The translations under genes were made by a program, and so were the position numbers. The notes under the pieces were generated by a model. It was not told the DNA's origin. It worked only from the letters and a program-made list of their open reading frames with translations, and searched no databases. Of a stretch of DNA of 64,000 nt, positions 7,037 to 15,483 are shown in pieces. The stretch is taken from assembly GCF_030848505.1 (NCBI RefSeq), contig NZ_JAVDDU010000009.1:81228-145227 (forward strand), given 5' to 3'. How positions within the stretch are numbered: the first letter of the stretch is position 1; the number at the start of each line of letters is the position of its first letter. The stretch is from Marinimicrobium hydrolyticum. Lineage in GTDB: Bacteria > Pseudomonadota > Gammaproteobacteria > Pseudomonadales > Cellvibrionaceae.

Positions 7037-9200
7037 GGCGGCGTTGGCGGTAACCCGCCAAAGTAACCAAGGCGCTGAACAACACAAAACCAGCGGGAGA
7101 TAGCGAACCGCCACGTTTTGATGATTTACCTCCACCGGCACGATCATAGCCGGGCGTATCGCCACCACTATCACTGCCGCTGCTATCGGGTGTCGGTTCC
7201 GTTAGGGTTGGCGGCCCTGCAAATAAAGCTTCCGCTTGTGCAAACGCGGACTCCCCTACTCTAATACCTATTAAGCGGCCAGGTATGTCGTCGAGGGGAG
7301 GATGAATACCGCCCCAAATTCGGGAAAGACTGGTTTGGTCTGAAGCATCGCGGTAGGTGGCCCACTGTAAAACCACGTCAACGCTGGGGCCTTGTTCAAA
7401 CACCAAATACTCGTTTTGACGGGCCACGAACTCCCCCATTCCGCCGGGAAAGTATTCATCGCCGGTAATTATTGTCAGCAGCTCGGCCGCGGCACGCGAA
7501 AATGTGGAGTGTCCGGAAATATAACCGGCGAAAGGCGGCGTGACAAACGTCGGGCGCTGATAAGGCCACCAGTTTTCCGCAAGAATCCACCCTACCCCCG
7601 CCATGTCCGTTTCGGGGTCTTGGATATAATCCGGACCTCGCCAAGCAAAGAGTTTTACCTTACCCACGTGCTCATTATCCTCGCCCGCCAGTGGATCACC
7701 TTCCTCAACCAGCTCAACGTAGCCCTCTTTCAAGGTGACGCCATCAATATGGTAATTCGGTAAGTTGGGATCGCTACTTTGACCCATTGAGCCCATGTAC
7801 CGTATGGCGGATACCGGCCGAATATAGTCGTACCAACCCTTGATGCTCCAGGCGGCGATAGCCGCATCGTGGAGCGCCCCGCTCAATGCGAAGTAGGCTT
7901 TCACATCCCACTCTAGGTCATCCAACACTGGTCCTACGCCCATAAACCGTTTTTCGAACTGTGGATGATCATTCACCGCCTTGTTGAGTATTTCAAACCA
8001 GTGGCCAGGTGGCGTATAGGAATTAGGACCATCCGCCCAAAACTCGGCGAGCACCCGCGTGTAGTCGCCTCGTGGCACCCGTTGTTCCTCGTACGGCATG
8101 CCGGTTACCGGATTAATAGCATGCCCCTGGCCTAAACTGCTGCCATCATCCTCGTAGAATGAATTTAGCTCATCTATCGTAGTGGGTAACGGACCGGTGT
8201 TGCCGATGGTGCCCGGTGAAACATCCCACATGACCTCATCGGAAGGATCCAGATGAGAGGACCAGATCGACACGAGGAGGTGATTCCACTTATAGGCATC
8301 GGAATAGGATGATCCAAGCAAAGCGGGCTCGCCGGGATCATGATAAACCGCATAATCAACACCGTCGCGGGTATAAACGGTTCTGTCTTCGGGCTGCAAC
8401 GCAAAGGGAGTCACATCGCCCCAATTAGCGCCCAAAAACGTTGGCGTATCGGTTTCGTTGCCGGATTGGTCAATGGTTATGTCTAAGCTCAACGGCTGCC
8501 ATCGATTAGGGTCCACGATGCCGTGCACACCCGGCTCAACGGGGTTCAAGGAGCCATTGACAGGTTCATAACCTGAATTGGCGTAATCAGCCTGCTCATT
8601 GGCACCATCAGCGAGGCCGAATTCAATAATGCAATCGGCAAGATAATTTCCTAATGCCGCACCCGACCCGGTACTGAGGTCCGTGGACGTAAAGTTTCTG
8701 TCGTGGTCCATTGCCGAAAACATAGTGCGAATTCCCTCAATGGATTCTTCCGCTCCAGGGGAATTAGCAAAGCGATGTTCTAACACTCTAAATACCGCAT
8801 AACTCAGTGCAGTTTCACGCGCCGCTTGCTGATCAGTTGCATTGTCCAACAAAGTTTCGCGCTGCTCCCATGTCAACCTACAATCGGTTTCGGCATGGGT
8901 TTTAGCCAACAGATAGGTATCGGCATTATCGTCATAGATTGCCCATGTGTCGTACATGGCGATGGCTGTGTGAAAGAGGTTCCGAGCATGCACAGTTGGG
9001 CGAGCAAAATCGCGGGAAATTGCCGCCAATGTCGCTTCGTTCCAATTGCGCGCTACCGACTGCGTAGGATCGTATTCGGGGAATGGGGTAAGGTGGTGGT
9101 CAGCATGTGCAGGAAGAGGTGCGCTCACTAAGCCGATAGCGCCCCAAAAAGGCAGCGTCGCCAAGACACGCACTGTGCTCTTAAGCGTGAAAAGAGGCAT
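6981..9200 (-). CDS. Secreted vanadium-dependent haloperoxidase / PAP2 protein with GlyGly-CTERM-like tail
   Basis: The product has 739 residues with a signal peptide of about 33 residues ending APLPAHA. The acid phosphatase/haloperoxidase vanadate site is complete: K-x6-RP at about 453-461 (KGWYDYIRP), SGHS near 561-564, and SR-x5-H-x3-D at about 625-636 (SRIWGGIHPPLD). The long N-terminal helical part matches the vanadium chloroperoxidase-like group rather than simple lipid phosphatases. Near the C-terminus a Ser/Gly/Asp linker, a GGG box, a hydrophobic helix and an Arg-rich end (YRQRRLKR, ending at residue 724) resemble GlyGly-CTERM sorting signals, normally processed by rhombosortase for type II secretion. 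Fifteen extra residues follow and overlap the convergent cassette gene, so the native stop may be lost. Halide oxidation versus phosphatase activity cannot be decided from sequence. Confidence 0.8.
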   Translation of the reverse strand: MPLFTLKSTVRVLATLPFWGAIGLVSAPLPAHADHHLTPFPEYDPTQSVARNWNEATLAAISRDFARPTVHARNLFHTAIAMYDTWAIYDDNADTYLLAKTHAETDCRLTWEQRETLLDNATDQQAARETALSYAVFRVLEHRFANSPGAEESIEGIRTMFSAMDHDRNFTSTDLSTGSGAALGNYLADCIIEFGLADGANEQADYANSGYEPVNGSLNPVEPGVHGIVDPNRWQPLSLDITIDQSGNETDTPTFLGANWGDVTPFALQPEDRTVYTRDGVDYAVYHDPGEPALLGSSYSDAYKWNHLLVSIWSSHLDPSDEVMWDVSPGTIGNTGPLPTTIDELNSFYEDDGSSLGQGHAINPVTGMPYEEQRVPRGDYTRVLAEFWADGPNSYTPPGHWFEILNKAVNDHPQFEKRFMGVGPVLDDLEWDVKAYFALSGALHDAAIAAWSIKGWYDYIRPVSAIRYMGSMGQSSDPNLPNYHIDGVTLKEGYVELVEEGDPLAGEDNEHVGKVKLFAWRGPDYIQDPETDMAGVGWILAENWWPYQRPTFVTPPFAGYISGHSTFSRAAAELLTIITGDEYFPGGMGEFVARQNEYLVFEQGPSVDVVLQWATYRDASDQTSLSRIWGGIHPPLDDIPGRLIGIRVGESAFAQAEALFAGPPTLTEPTPDSSGSDSGGDTPGYDRAGGGKSSKRGGSLSPAGFVLFSALVTLAGYRQRRLKRLYAPTPLRGFLRVRS

Positions 9201-9330
9201 GAGTTAATTCCCTTTCGTCAATGCTCAAAAGAGGGGTTGGTAAACAAGGTGGCGCACGACTTCCACCCAGCAACCTCACTCTCAGAAAAAGTCCTTTTGG
9301 ATGTATTCTCTCGCAGTGTGACGACGATCA

Positions 9331-9356
9331 GCCCCGAACCCTATTAGGTTCGGGGC
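9331..9356 (-). terminator. Strong hairpin downstream of dps
   Basis: A perfect 10-base-pair inverted repeat (GCCCCGAACC / GGTTCGGGGC, loop CTATTA) lies 37 bases after the dps stop and upstream of the haloperoxidase start. There is no U tract directly after it on the minus strand. It may be a terminator of dps or a leader structure of the next gene. Confidence 0.45.
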
Positions 9357-9392
9357 GTATATCTAACGCTTTTTGACTCCACGCTGGTGCTT

Positions 9393-9860
9393 TTATTCCA
9401 ACAAGCTACGCAGCATCCAGGCGGTTTTTTCGTGCAGCTGAATGCGCTGGGTGAGCAGGTCGGCCGTTGCCTCATCACTCACTTCTTCCGCCGCTGGAAA
9501 CAGCGAGCGCGCCGTGCGCACTACCGATTCGTGACCTTCCACGGCGCGACGAATCATGCCTTTGGCGTCGGGAATGTCCTGCTCTTCTTTAATGCTGCTC
9601 AATTCAACAAACTGGCTGTATGTGCCCGGCGCGGGAAAGCCCAGAGCACGAATGCGCTCGGCGATTACGTCCACGGCTTCGGCCAGTTCCTGATAGTGTT
9701 CTTCAAACATGATATGCAACGTTTGGAACATTGGGCCAGTCACGTTCCAGTGAAAGTTGTGCGTCTTCAGGTAGAGCGTGTAGCTGTCCGCCAGTAAACG
9801 AGACAAACCGTGGGCAATGTCTTTGCGATTGCTTTCGCTAATGCCAATATCAATTTCCAT
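9393..9860 (-). CDS. dps: Dps family DNA-protection ferritin
   Basis: This 155-residue protein is the usual length for Dps. [21 protein letters not shown] contains the first-helix ferroxidase His residues, and [20 protein letters not shown] supplies the acidic iron ligands from the neighbouring subunit. Dps forms a 12-subunit shell that oxidises and stores iron using peroxide and shields DNA. The N-terminus is short and not Lys-rich, so direct DNA binding may be weak. Monocistronic, with a strong hairpin downstream. Proximity to the haloperoxidase gene gives two peroxide-related genes side by side, which may be coincidence. Confidence 0.93.
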   Translation of the reverse strand: MEIDIGISESNRKDIAHGLSRLLADSYTLYLKTHNFHWNVTGPMFQTLHIMFEEHYQELAEAVDVIAERIRALGFPAPGTYSQFVELSSIKEEQDIPDAKGMIRRAVEGHESVVRTARSLFPAAEEVSDEATADLLTQRIQLHEKTAWMLRSLLE

Positions 9861-10103
9861 TTCGTGCTCCTATCTGTCGAAACATAATGGGACTCTTACT
9901 CAATGCTAACACCAAGCTGAGAAAACGAATAGCTCAGGCAAAGCCGGGCGTAAAAGTCATCACTCAAGAATAATCATCTGGGTGCGGGAGCGAAATTTCA
10001 AGGGGCGAGTCACTATGACGCCCATAGTAACTTTTAATTTTGACCGCCTCGTCTGCGAAAAACACGTTGTTTGCTGGGCAGGCCGGCAAGTCAGTGGTTA
10101 CTA
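9861..10103. other. Intergenic region upstream of dps
   Basis: About 240 bases without a gene. It holds the dps promoter region and an 8-base inverted repeat (ATAGTAAC at about 10024, GTTACTAT at about 10097) next to the end of the following gene. I cannot place an OxyR site with confidence. Confidence 0.3.
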
Positions 10104-11075
10104 TTAAGGCTTATCCTTTTCCTGCTCTTGCTCCGGTGGCGCATCTGATTCTTCCTCGTCCAACTCCGCGCTGGCCCAGTCGTCCTCATCCAAGGGGAAG
10201 AGGGGCTCATCGGCGTCCTGATATTCAGGTTCGGATTCTGACTCGGTTTCCATCTCCGCATCAGGCGGTGGCTCTGCCTCGTCCTCAGGGGGCTCGTTCG
10301 ACTCATCAGAATCGATGTCCTGCATGGGCGGCATCGCCACACCGCCCTGCTCAAGCTCTGGAGGTGACTCGGAGTCTTCAAAGACATCGGCATCCTCATC
10401 GTCCTTGCTGTTCATGAACATTCGGTAACCGAAGGCTATGAGAGCAAGCACCAGCAGATTGGCAACCAGCACGCTGCCGTAAATTAAAACTCGTGTAACG
10501 GCCTGCATGGCGCCATCGTTGGAAGGGGGAGCGCTAGGGGCAGAGGTGCGCTCTACAGGGGTGACTGGCTCGGGAAGCGGAACGGATGGCTCTTCAGCGT
10601 CCTGCTCAAGCCCTTGCATCAACGCCGCCAGAGCGCGCTCTTCAGGGCTTGTGTAGGGATCGCCGGGCTCTGGAAACTGGAAGTATTGGCTATCCAGACT
10701 CAGGCGCAGGGGCTCTTGATTCGGTGTTTTGCCGCTGACTTCCAGATCGATCCGATAACGCGCCGGCTCTTCCGGTGACAGGGTCAGATGCCAACGATTC
10801 TGGTCGTCCAGGGGCAAGGTGTGAACCGCGGAAAAACCGGCGGAATTTCTGATATGGGCGACCAGAGTGGTGTCGGCGACGCTCACCTGATCGCTATCGG
10901 CATGGACCAAGAGCTGGTAGTGCACCCGGTCTTCAGTGATGTTTTTTTGCAGGTTAACCGTAAAGGGGCTCTGTTCTAGCGTATCGGCCTGCCCTGGCGC
11001 GGCCATCAGCGCCAGGCAGAGCAGAGCCAGACTAATCAAGCCCCCCGGGCGCAGGCGCTTGCCCTGGCCCCACAT
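10104..11075 (-). CDS. Membrane-anchored protein with acidic tail (TIGR03503-like)
   Basis: The product has 323 residues: a signal peptide (cleavage after about residue 30, GQADT), a roughly 120-residue beta-rich extracytoplasmic domain, a Pro/Ser linker, one membrane helix near residue 205 (VLIYGSVLVANLLVLALIAF), and a very acidic Glu/Asp/Pro-rich cytoplasmic tail of about 100 residues. The first domain resembles the TIGR03503 group, whose distribution, as I recall, tracks genomes carrying GlyGly-CTERM proteins. If so, it fits the haloperoxidase tail nearby. It starts 3 bases after the end of the preceding gene, so the two are translated from one message. Confidence 0.55.
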   Translation of the reverse strand: MWGQGKRLRPGGLISLALLCLALMAAPGQADTLEQSPFTVNLQKNITEDRVHYQLLVHADSDQVSVADTTLVAHIRNSAGFSAVHTLPLDDQNRWHLTLSPEEPARYRIDLEVSGKTPNQEPLRLSLDSQYFQFPEPGDPYTSPEERALAALMQGLEQDAEEPSVPLPEPVTPVERTSAPSAPPSNDGAMQAVTRVLIYGSVLVANLLVLALIAFGYRMFMNSKDDEDADVFEDSESPPELEQGGVAMPPMQDIDSDESNEPPEDEAEPPPDAEMETESESEPEYQDADEPLFPLDEDDWASAELDEEESDAPPEQEQEKDKP

Positions 11076-11078
11076 GAT

Positions 11079-11750
11079 TTAAACCAGCATATCCAGGCTG
11101 CGACGTCCTTTTTCGGTCAGATACCAACGAACCCCTTTCTTGGTGTTGATCCGGCCCGCTAGCTGCCGGTTGACCAGGACCTTCAGGGATTTCTCAAGGG
11201 TGGTTTCGTCCGCTTCCGCTTCTCGGCACAGGCCCGCCATAGAGCGGAAAATATGCCGGCCGCAACCCAGGGTTTTCAACACTTTGGTGCCGGCAATGTC
11301 CAGCTCTTCCTGGGGATCCAGTGGCCCGACGTTGTCGTCGATATCCAGGTCCTGCTCAGTTTCGGTGTCGATGAGGGGCAGAATTTCATCCTGCAATACG
11401 CGCAGCTGATGCTGTACGCCTTCCGCCTGAGAGCGCGCCATGGCGGCTTCACGCAAAATGCGCTTGGGAGTGCTTGTGAGCGCCAGACGCGAGGCAATGG
11501 CGACAATCAAGCAAAAACCGGTGTAAATAAGCAGTTTGGAAGGGTCAGACTGGATGTCGGTGATCAAGTCACTCTGAACAAAGAACAGAATCACCGGGAC
11601 CAGAAACGACGCCCCTATGCCCATCACGATGCAACGCGGCAACGCAGCCTCGTCGTCCCGGTCCTGATTCATCTGATAGTAATTGATCAGGCCGCCAAAA
11701 ACCCCGGCGATGCTCATCACTGCTGCCAGAATGAAAATAAGGTATGCCAT
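11079..11750 (-). CDS. Membrane protein with C-terminal winged helix (YEATS-associated-helix-like)
   Basis: The product has 223 residues from the ATG at 11750, which has AGGAGAT upstream; an in-frame start at 11777 lies inside the leader hairpin region. Three hydrophobic helices occupy about residues 1-95, a coiled segment follows (ILREAAMARSQAEGVQHQL), and the last 75 residues look like a winged helix-turn-helix ending WYLTEKGRRSLD. The overall plan recalls the YEATS-associated helix-containing proteins, but I am unsure. It is co-transcribed with the acidic-tail membrane protein, suggesting a small membrane signalling pair. Confidence 0.55.
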   Translation of the reverse strand: MAYLIFILAAVMSIAGVFGGLINYYQMNQDRDDEAALPRCIVMGIGASFLVPVILFFVQSDLITDIQSDPSKLLIYTGFCLIVAIASRLALTSTPKRILREAAMARSQAEGVQHQLRVLQDEILPLIDTETEQDLDIDDNVGPLDPQEELDIAGTKVLKTLGCGRHIFRSMAGLCREAEADETTLEKSLKVLVNRQLAGRINTKKGVRWYLTEKGRRSLDMLV

Positions 11751-11769
11751 GTGGATCTCCTGAATTGCC

Positions 11770-11789
11770 GGCCACACTGTGATGTGGCC
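11770..11789 (-). other. Leader hairpin before the winged-helix membrane gene
   Basis: Arms GGCCACA and TGTGGCC pair perfectly (7 bp) around a 6-base loop. The hairpin sits about 20 bases before the start codon and just upstream of the ribosome site, between the proposed promoter and the gene. It may tune translation or mRNA stability. Confidence 0.4.
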
Positions 11790-11831
11790 AGCTTAACCGT
11801 TTTATTTGTTATTGCCGTTTGTTATAGAACA

Positions 11832-11859
11832 GTTATAGCATCTTTTGCGCCATTGGCAA
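11832..11859 (-). promoter_or_regulatory. Sigma70-type promoter for the membrane protein pair
   Basis: On the minus strand TTGCCA (-35, five of six matches) is followed after 16 bases by TATAAC (-10, five of six). It lies about 80 bases upstream of the start at 11750 and in the gap after the 11881 gene. Confidence 0.5.
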
Positions 11860-11880
11860 TCCAGATCGACGTGGAACCGC

Positions 11881-12234
11881 TTAGGACTGGGGGCTACGCT
11901 TGGGTGGGCGAACGCAGAATTGGTAAATCAGGGAGAGAATCAGCCCGACTAGCCACACGCCGAGAATCAGCATTCCCGCGTGCAGAGCGCCGCCGACATC
12001 GTCAAACAGCCCCTCCAGGACCAGCACAAACAGTGCGGGCACCAACACCAGCTCATCCATACCCGACAAAGCGGTAGGCGTCAGCAGCAGTGCGGCCACT
12101 GACACTAACAATAAGTGGCGCCAATCCCGGGGCATGCGGCGAGTAATGCGCCAACCGGTCAGTAGCAACCCGACTGCACCCAATAAATAGGCCCCCCAGG
12201 CCCACATGAAGCTGGCCGCTAAACCCTCTTCCAT
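11881..12234 (-). CDS. Small membrane protein, unknown
   Basis: The product has 117 residues with about four hydrophobic helices and a basic C-terminus (RPPKRSPQS). I recognise no family. It follows ycgN by 50 bases on the same strand, at the end of the rnd-ycgL-ycgN run. Possible extra member of that operon. Confidence 0.55.
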   Translation of the reverse strand: MEEGLAASFMWAWGAYLLGAVGLLLTGWRITRRMPRDWRHLLLVSVAALLLTPTALSGMDELVLVPALFVLVLEGLFDDVGGALHAGMLILGVWLVGLILSLIYQFCVRPPKRSPQS

Positions 12235-12284
12235 TGTCGTTACCTCTCTTCGTTAATTGTCGGCCAAACCGCAGGCCATCAAAG

Positions 12285-12728
12285 TCAATATACCCAGTGT
12301 ACGATATGTTCTTCCCAATCCTGCTCTGGGACGTCAGTCTCTGAGCGGATTCGGCCCGCGACAGACACGCCCGCCGCGTGAACGCTGGCCGGGTCTCCCG
12401 ACACAAGCGGGTGCCAGTCGTATAACGGTTGGCCTTCGGCGATCAGCCGATAGGCACAGGTGGACGGTAGCCATGGGAAGGCTTCAACGTCTTCCGGGCG
12501 CAGGACCACGCAATCGGGTACCCGCTCCTTGCGCTCACTATAGGCGCGGCATTGGCAAGACCCAGCATCCAGCAACTGGCAGGCGATATCCGTAAAATAC
12601 ACATCGCCCGTGTCCTCGTCTTCCAGCTTGTGCAGGCAGCATTTTCCGCAGCCGTCACAAAGCGATTCCCATTCTTGGGGAGTCATTTCAGCCAGCGTTT
12701 TGCGGCGCCAGAAAACGGTTTGGGACAT
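12285..12728 (-). CDS. ycgN: YcgN-like cysteine-cluster protein (UPF0260)
   Basis: The product has 147 residues, the normal size for the UPF0260 family. Near residues 21-32 it carries [12 protein letters not shown], and further on [17 protein letters not shown]...VPDC. This is the conserved cysteine pattern of the CxxCxxCC zinc/iron-cluster group. Biochemical role unknown. It lies 14 bases after ycgL. Confidence 0.88.
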   Translation of the reverse strand: MSQTVFWRRKTLAEMTPQEWESLCDGCGKCCLHKLEDEDTGDVYFTDIACQLLDAGSCQCRAYSERKERVPDCVVLRPEDVEAFPWLPSTCAYRLIAEGQPLYDWHPLVSGDPASVHAAGVSVAGRIRSETDVPEQDWEEHIVHWVY

Positions 12729-12742
12729 GAAAGTGCCCGCCC

Positions 12743-13039
12743 CTACAGTTTGGAGTTGTGTTGGTGAATGAGTTGCTGCTCCGTGTCATGCGGGCCGCGC
12801 GGCGGCAATTGCAGGTAGTACCCGGGCTCTTCCAGGCTGGCCATAACTCGCTCCACGGGAACTCGCGCCAGCTTTCGCTCGGGCGTGAGCAATAGCACCA
12901 TGGCGGGCTGGGGTGTACCAAAACGCTTCAGCAATTCTTCCGGCACTCGCTCCAGGCCTTCTTCTTTAGTCACGTACAGATACATGCCCTCTTCCCGGGG
13001 GCTGCGATAAATCTGGCAAATGATTTTCTTTTCAGTCAT
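12743..13039 (-). CDS. ycgL: YcgL domain protein (UPF0745)
   Basis: The product has 98 residues starting with [16 protein letters not shown], the characteristic strand-turn-strand of the YcgL family, with ending LPPRGPHD in the usual place. The start overlaps the end of rnd by 4 bases (ATGA type). In many gammaproteobacteria it sits next to rnd and ycgN, as here. Function unknown. Confidence 0.88.
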   Translation of the reverse strand: MTEKKIICQIYRSPREEGMYLYVTKEEGLERVPEELLKRFGTPQPAMVLLLTPERKLARVPVERVMASLEEPGYYLQLPPRGPHDTEQQLIHQHNSKL

Positions 13040-14238
13040 AAGTCTTCCGTAGGCGCAGAGTCCGCCGCATTTTCAGTACCCGTATCCGCCGGGCGTGTGG
13101 CCTCATGCTCGCTGGCTAACGCCAGCAAAGCTTCACCCACCACTGGATGGCGCCAGCCTTTCAAACGTTCGGGCAAATGGTAATCGCCGGAATCAAAGCC
13201 GGAGCGCACCAGCGCTTCGTATTCACGTTTCCGGACCAGCAACTCGGGCGGTACTTGCAATTGCTGGGCGCGTTCACGCACCAGGCGCTTCAAGGCTTTT
13301 AACAGCGACGTGTGTTCGCGCCCCAGCGGCGCTGGCAGGCGTTCCGGCCAGGCGCTCTCGTCGTCTTCTTCCAGGCCATTTTTCACAATCGCCAACAGTT
13401 GCTCGCCGTATCGGTCGAGCGTGCGGCTAGGTAAGTCATTAACTCGCTGCAAGGCGGCCAGCTCAGTGGGTTGCCAGCGGGCAATTTCCCAGAGCGCGTT
13501 TTCTTTGGCCAAGCGGTTGCGGGGAAGATCCCGGGCACGGGCCTCGACCTCCCGCCAATGACACAGTTGTTGCAGTATGGCCAACTCGCGGCGACGCAAC
13601 TTCCAGGCGGAGCCCACTTTGAGGTAGTAGCTCAGAAAGTCCGGCTCTTGCCGGGCGTTGCGCACCAGTTCAGCACAGTCGTCGGCCACCCACTGCAAAC
13701 GCTCTTTTTCGCGCAGGGTTTGTACTAACTTACCGTAAACGATTAGCAGGTGTGCCACATCCAGAGCGGCGTATTTCAGCTGAGCGACCGCCAACGGGCG
13801 CTGTAACCAGTCCGATCGGGTTTCGCTCTTTGGGATTTCGATATTCAGTAAGGCTTTGACCAGACCGGCGTAACCCAGGGAAAACCCCAGGCCGGCGAAA
13901 GCCGCCGCGATCTGAGTATCAAAGAGGGGTTCGGGCACTACGCCCAGCAGGCGTTGAAAGACTTCAAGATCTTCCGAGCAGGCGTGTAATACTTTGGTGA
14001 CGGCCGGATTCAGCATTAATTGCCGGAAAGGCTCAAAATCCGTGATGGCGAGAGGGTCAATCAGGTAACAGCCCTTTCCATCCCCCACCTGTATTAGGCC
14101 AGCGATCGGGTAAAAGGTATCGCTGCGCATAAACTCTGTGTCTACCGCGATGGCCGCCTGTTGACTCCAGCGCTCACACAGCTCTGCCAAGTCGGCGTCC
14201 TGATCAATCCATATGGGGTCTGTGGGGATAATGCTCAT
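13036..14238 (-). CDS. rnd: Ribonuclease D
   Basis: A 400-residue DEDD 3'-5' exoribonuclease that trims tRNA and other stable RNA 3' ends. The ExoI motif is VDTEFMRS near residues 33-40, ExoII is the [10 protein letters not shown] segment near residue 88, and ExoIII is the [10 protein letters not shown] segment near residue 155. Two HRDC-like helical domains follow ([16 protein letters not shown] and the [16 protein letters not shown] region). Slightly longer than E. coli RNase D at its C-terminus. First gene of the rnd-ycgL-ycgN group, separated from recR by a repeat element. Confidence 0.93.
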   Translation of the reverse strand: MSIIPTDPIWIDQDADLAELCERWSQQAAIAVDTEFMRSDTFYPIAGLIQVGDGKGCYLIDPLAITDFEPFRQLMLNPAVTKVLHACSEDLEVFQRLLGVVPEPLFDTQIAAAFAGLGFSLGYAGLVKALLNIEIPKSETRSDWLQRPLAVAQLKYAALDVAHLLIVYGKLVQTLREKERLQWVADDCAELVRNARQEPDFLSYYLKVGSAWKLRRRELAILQQLCHWREVEARARDLPRNRLAKENALWEIARWQPTELAALQRVNDLPSRTLDRYGEQLLAIVKNGLEEDDESAWPERLPAPLGREHTSLLKALKRLVRERAQQLQVPPELLVRKREYEALVRSGFDSGDYHLPERLKGWRHPVVGEALLALASEHEATRPADTGTENAADSAPTEDL

Positions 14239-14336
14239 AAACGAATTTGGCTACTATTGGCTACTAAATAACATGGTGCGCGAAGAGGTAGTGGTGCGAG
14301 GAAAGGGTGCCCGATGTTTGAATTACGCGCCGAGGG

Positions 14337-14433
14337 CAGGGGGCCCGGCGTTGCGAGACCCTCGGAGGCAGGACGCCGACGCGGAGCGTACAGGGAGGTA
14401 TCCACAGCGTGTCTCGCAACGCCGGGCCCCCTG
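14337..14433. repeat. Interspersed-type inverted repeat between rnd and recR
   Basis: Two perfect 23-base arms (14337-14359 and 14411-14433), starting CAGGGGGCCCGG, enclose a 51-base GC-rich spacer with CGGAGGCAGGACGCCGAC and CGCGGAGCGTACAGGG. The layout and wording resemble the dispersed intergenic repeats of several marine gammaproteobacteria, which often give spurious ORFs. Only one copy is visible in this window. Confidence 0.6.
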
Positions 14434-14491
14434 TCCTTCCCGCTTCGGAAGTCACAAACCATCACTTCTTGCTCTTGAAAAGTAAAATTGT

Positions 14492-15085
14492 TCAAAGCGC
14501 TTTACGGCTGGAAAAAGCGTGCGCGAGCGTGCCGCCATCGACGTACTCAAGCTCCCCACCCAAGGGCACACCATGAGCGATGCGGGAAACATTGACACCC
14601 AATTCGCGGGCACGTTCGCTGATGTAGAACGCCGTGGTTTCGCCTTCCACGGTCGGATTCGTGGCGAGAATTAACTCCTCCACCGGCTCCTCCTGTAGCA
14701 AACGGGTCAACTCCCCCATGCCGATTTCTTCCGGCCCTACCCCATCAATGGGGGACAGGCGACCCAGCAGCACAAAGTAGCGGCCCTGATAACCGCCCGC
14801 TTGCTCAATGGCCAGCATGTCAGCCGGTGTCTCCACCACGCATAACAGGGTTTGATCCCGCTTGGGGTTGGCGCAAATGCCGCACAGAGGTTGTTCGGTC
14901 AAGGTCCGGCAGCGCTGGCACCTGCCTACGCCTTCCACGGCTTGACTCAAAGCTTGAGCCAGGCGCCCCGCTCCGGGACGATCGTGCTCCAATAACTGCA
15001 GCACCATACGCTGGGCGGATTTGGGGCCCACGCCCGGCAGGCAGCGCAGAGCGGACATCAATTCGTCGATCAAGGGGCTAAACAT
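14492..15085 (-). CDS. recR: Recombination mediator protein RecR
   Basis: The product has 197 residues, standard length. The N-terminal HhH region ([15 protein letters not shown]) is followed by the four-cysteine zinc finger (CQRC...CGIC at about residues 56-71) and a Toprim domain ([12 protein letters not shown]), with a Walker-like C-terminal loop. With RecO and RecF it loads RecA at single-strand gaps. It lies 61 bases after ybaB, in the dnaX-ybaB-recR order common in gammaproteobacteria. Confidence 0.96.
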   Translation of the reverse strand: MFSPLIDELMSALRCLPGVGPKSAQRMVLQLLEHDRPGAGRLAQALSQAVEGVGRCQRCRTLTEQPLCGICANPKRDQTLLCVVETPADMLAIEQAGGYQGRYFVLLGRLSPIDGVGPEEIGMGELTRLLQEEPVEELILATNPTVEGETTAFYISERARELGVNVSRIAHGVPLGGELEYVDGGTLAHAFSSRKAL

Positions 15086-15146
15086 AGGGTGCTTCTGCTA
15101 TCAAAAATAGAGCGCCGGGGTCACCCGGCGTACACAAGGCTCGAAC

Positions 15147-15467
15147 TTAAAACGGCATTTTGAAATCTGGGGGCAGGTTCATGCCGGACGTCATACCGGC
15201 CATTTTTTCCCGGCTGTTGGCTTCCACTTTACGTACCGCATCGTTAACGGCGGCGGCCAAAAGGTCTTCCAGAATTTCCTTGTCTTCACTCATTAAGGAG
15301 TCATCCAAGGACACTTGTTTTACATCGTAGCGACCGGTCATTACCACGGTCACCAAGCCGGCGCCGGACTGACCCGTTACTTCCGCCTGCGCCAACTCTT
15401 CCTGTGCCTTTTGCATATTGGCCTGCATTTCCTGGGCCTGTTTCATCAAATCGCCAAGACCTTTCAT
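15147..15467 (-). CDS. ybaB: YbaB/EbfC nucleoid-associated protein
   Basis: The product has 106 residues with the typical start [15 protein letters not shown], a helical dimer arm, then the central strands ([15 protein letters not shown]) and helix ([16 protein letters not shown]). Binds DNA as a dimer. It begins 16 bases after dnaX, with a GAGGTTTTT leader, and is followed by recR. Confidence 0.95.
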   Translation of the reverse strand: MKGLGDLMKQAQEMQANMQKAQEELAQAEVTGQSGAGLVTVVMTGRYDVKQVSLDDSLMSEDKEILEDLLAAAVNDAVRKVEANSREKMAGMTSGMNLPPDFKMPF

Positions 15468-15483
15468 GGTAAAAACCTCATGT

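Noticed and set aside
11253..12077. 274-codon plus-strand frame
   Set aside because: Covers the minus-strand winged-helix gene and the gap with its promoter. Composition is Arg/His/Gln-rich shadow coding.
14235..14495. Short frames on both strands between rnd and recR
   Set aside because: They are translations of the inverted repeat (DTSLYAPRRRPASEG type), a known source of false small proteins.
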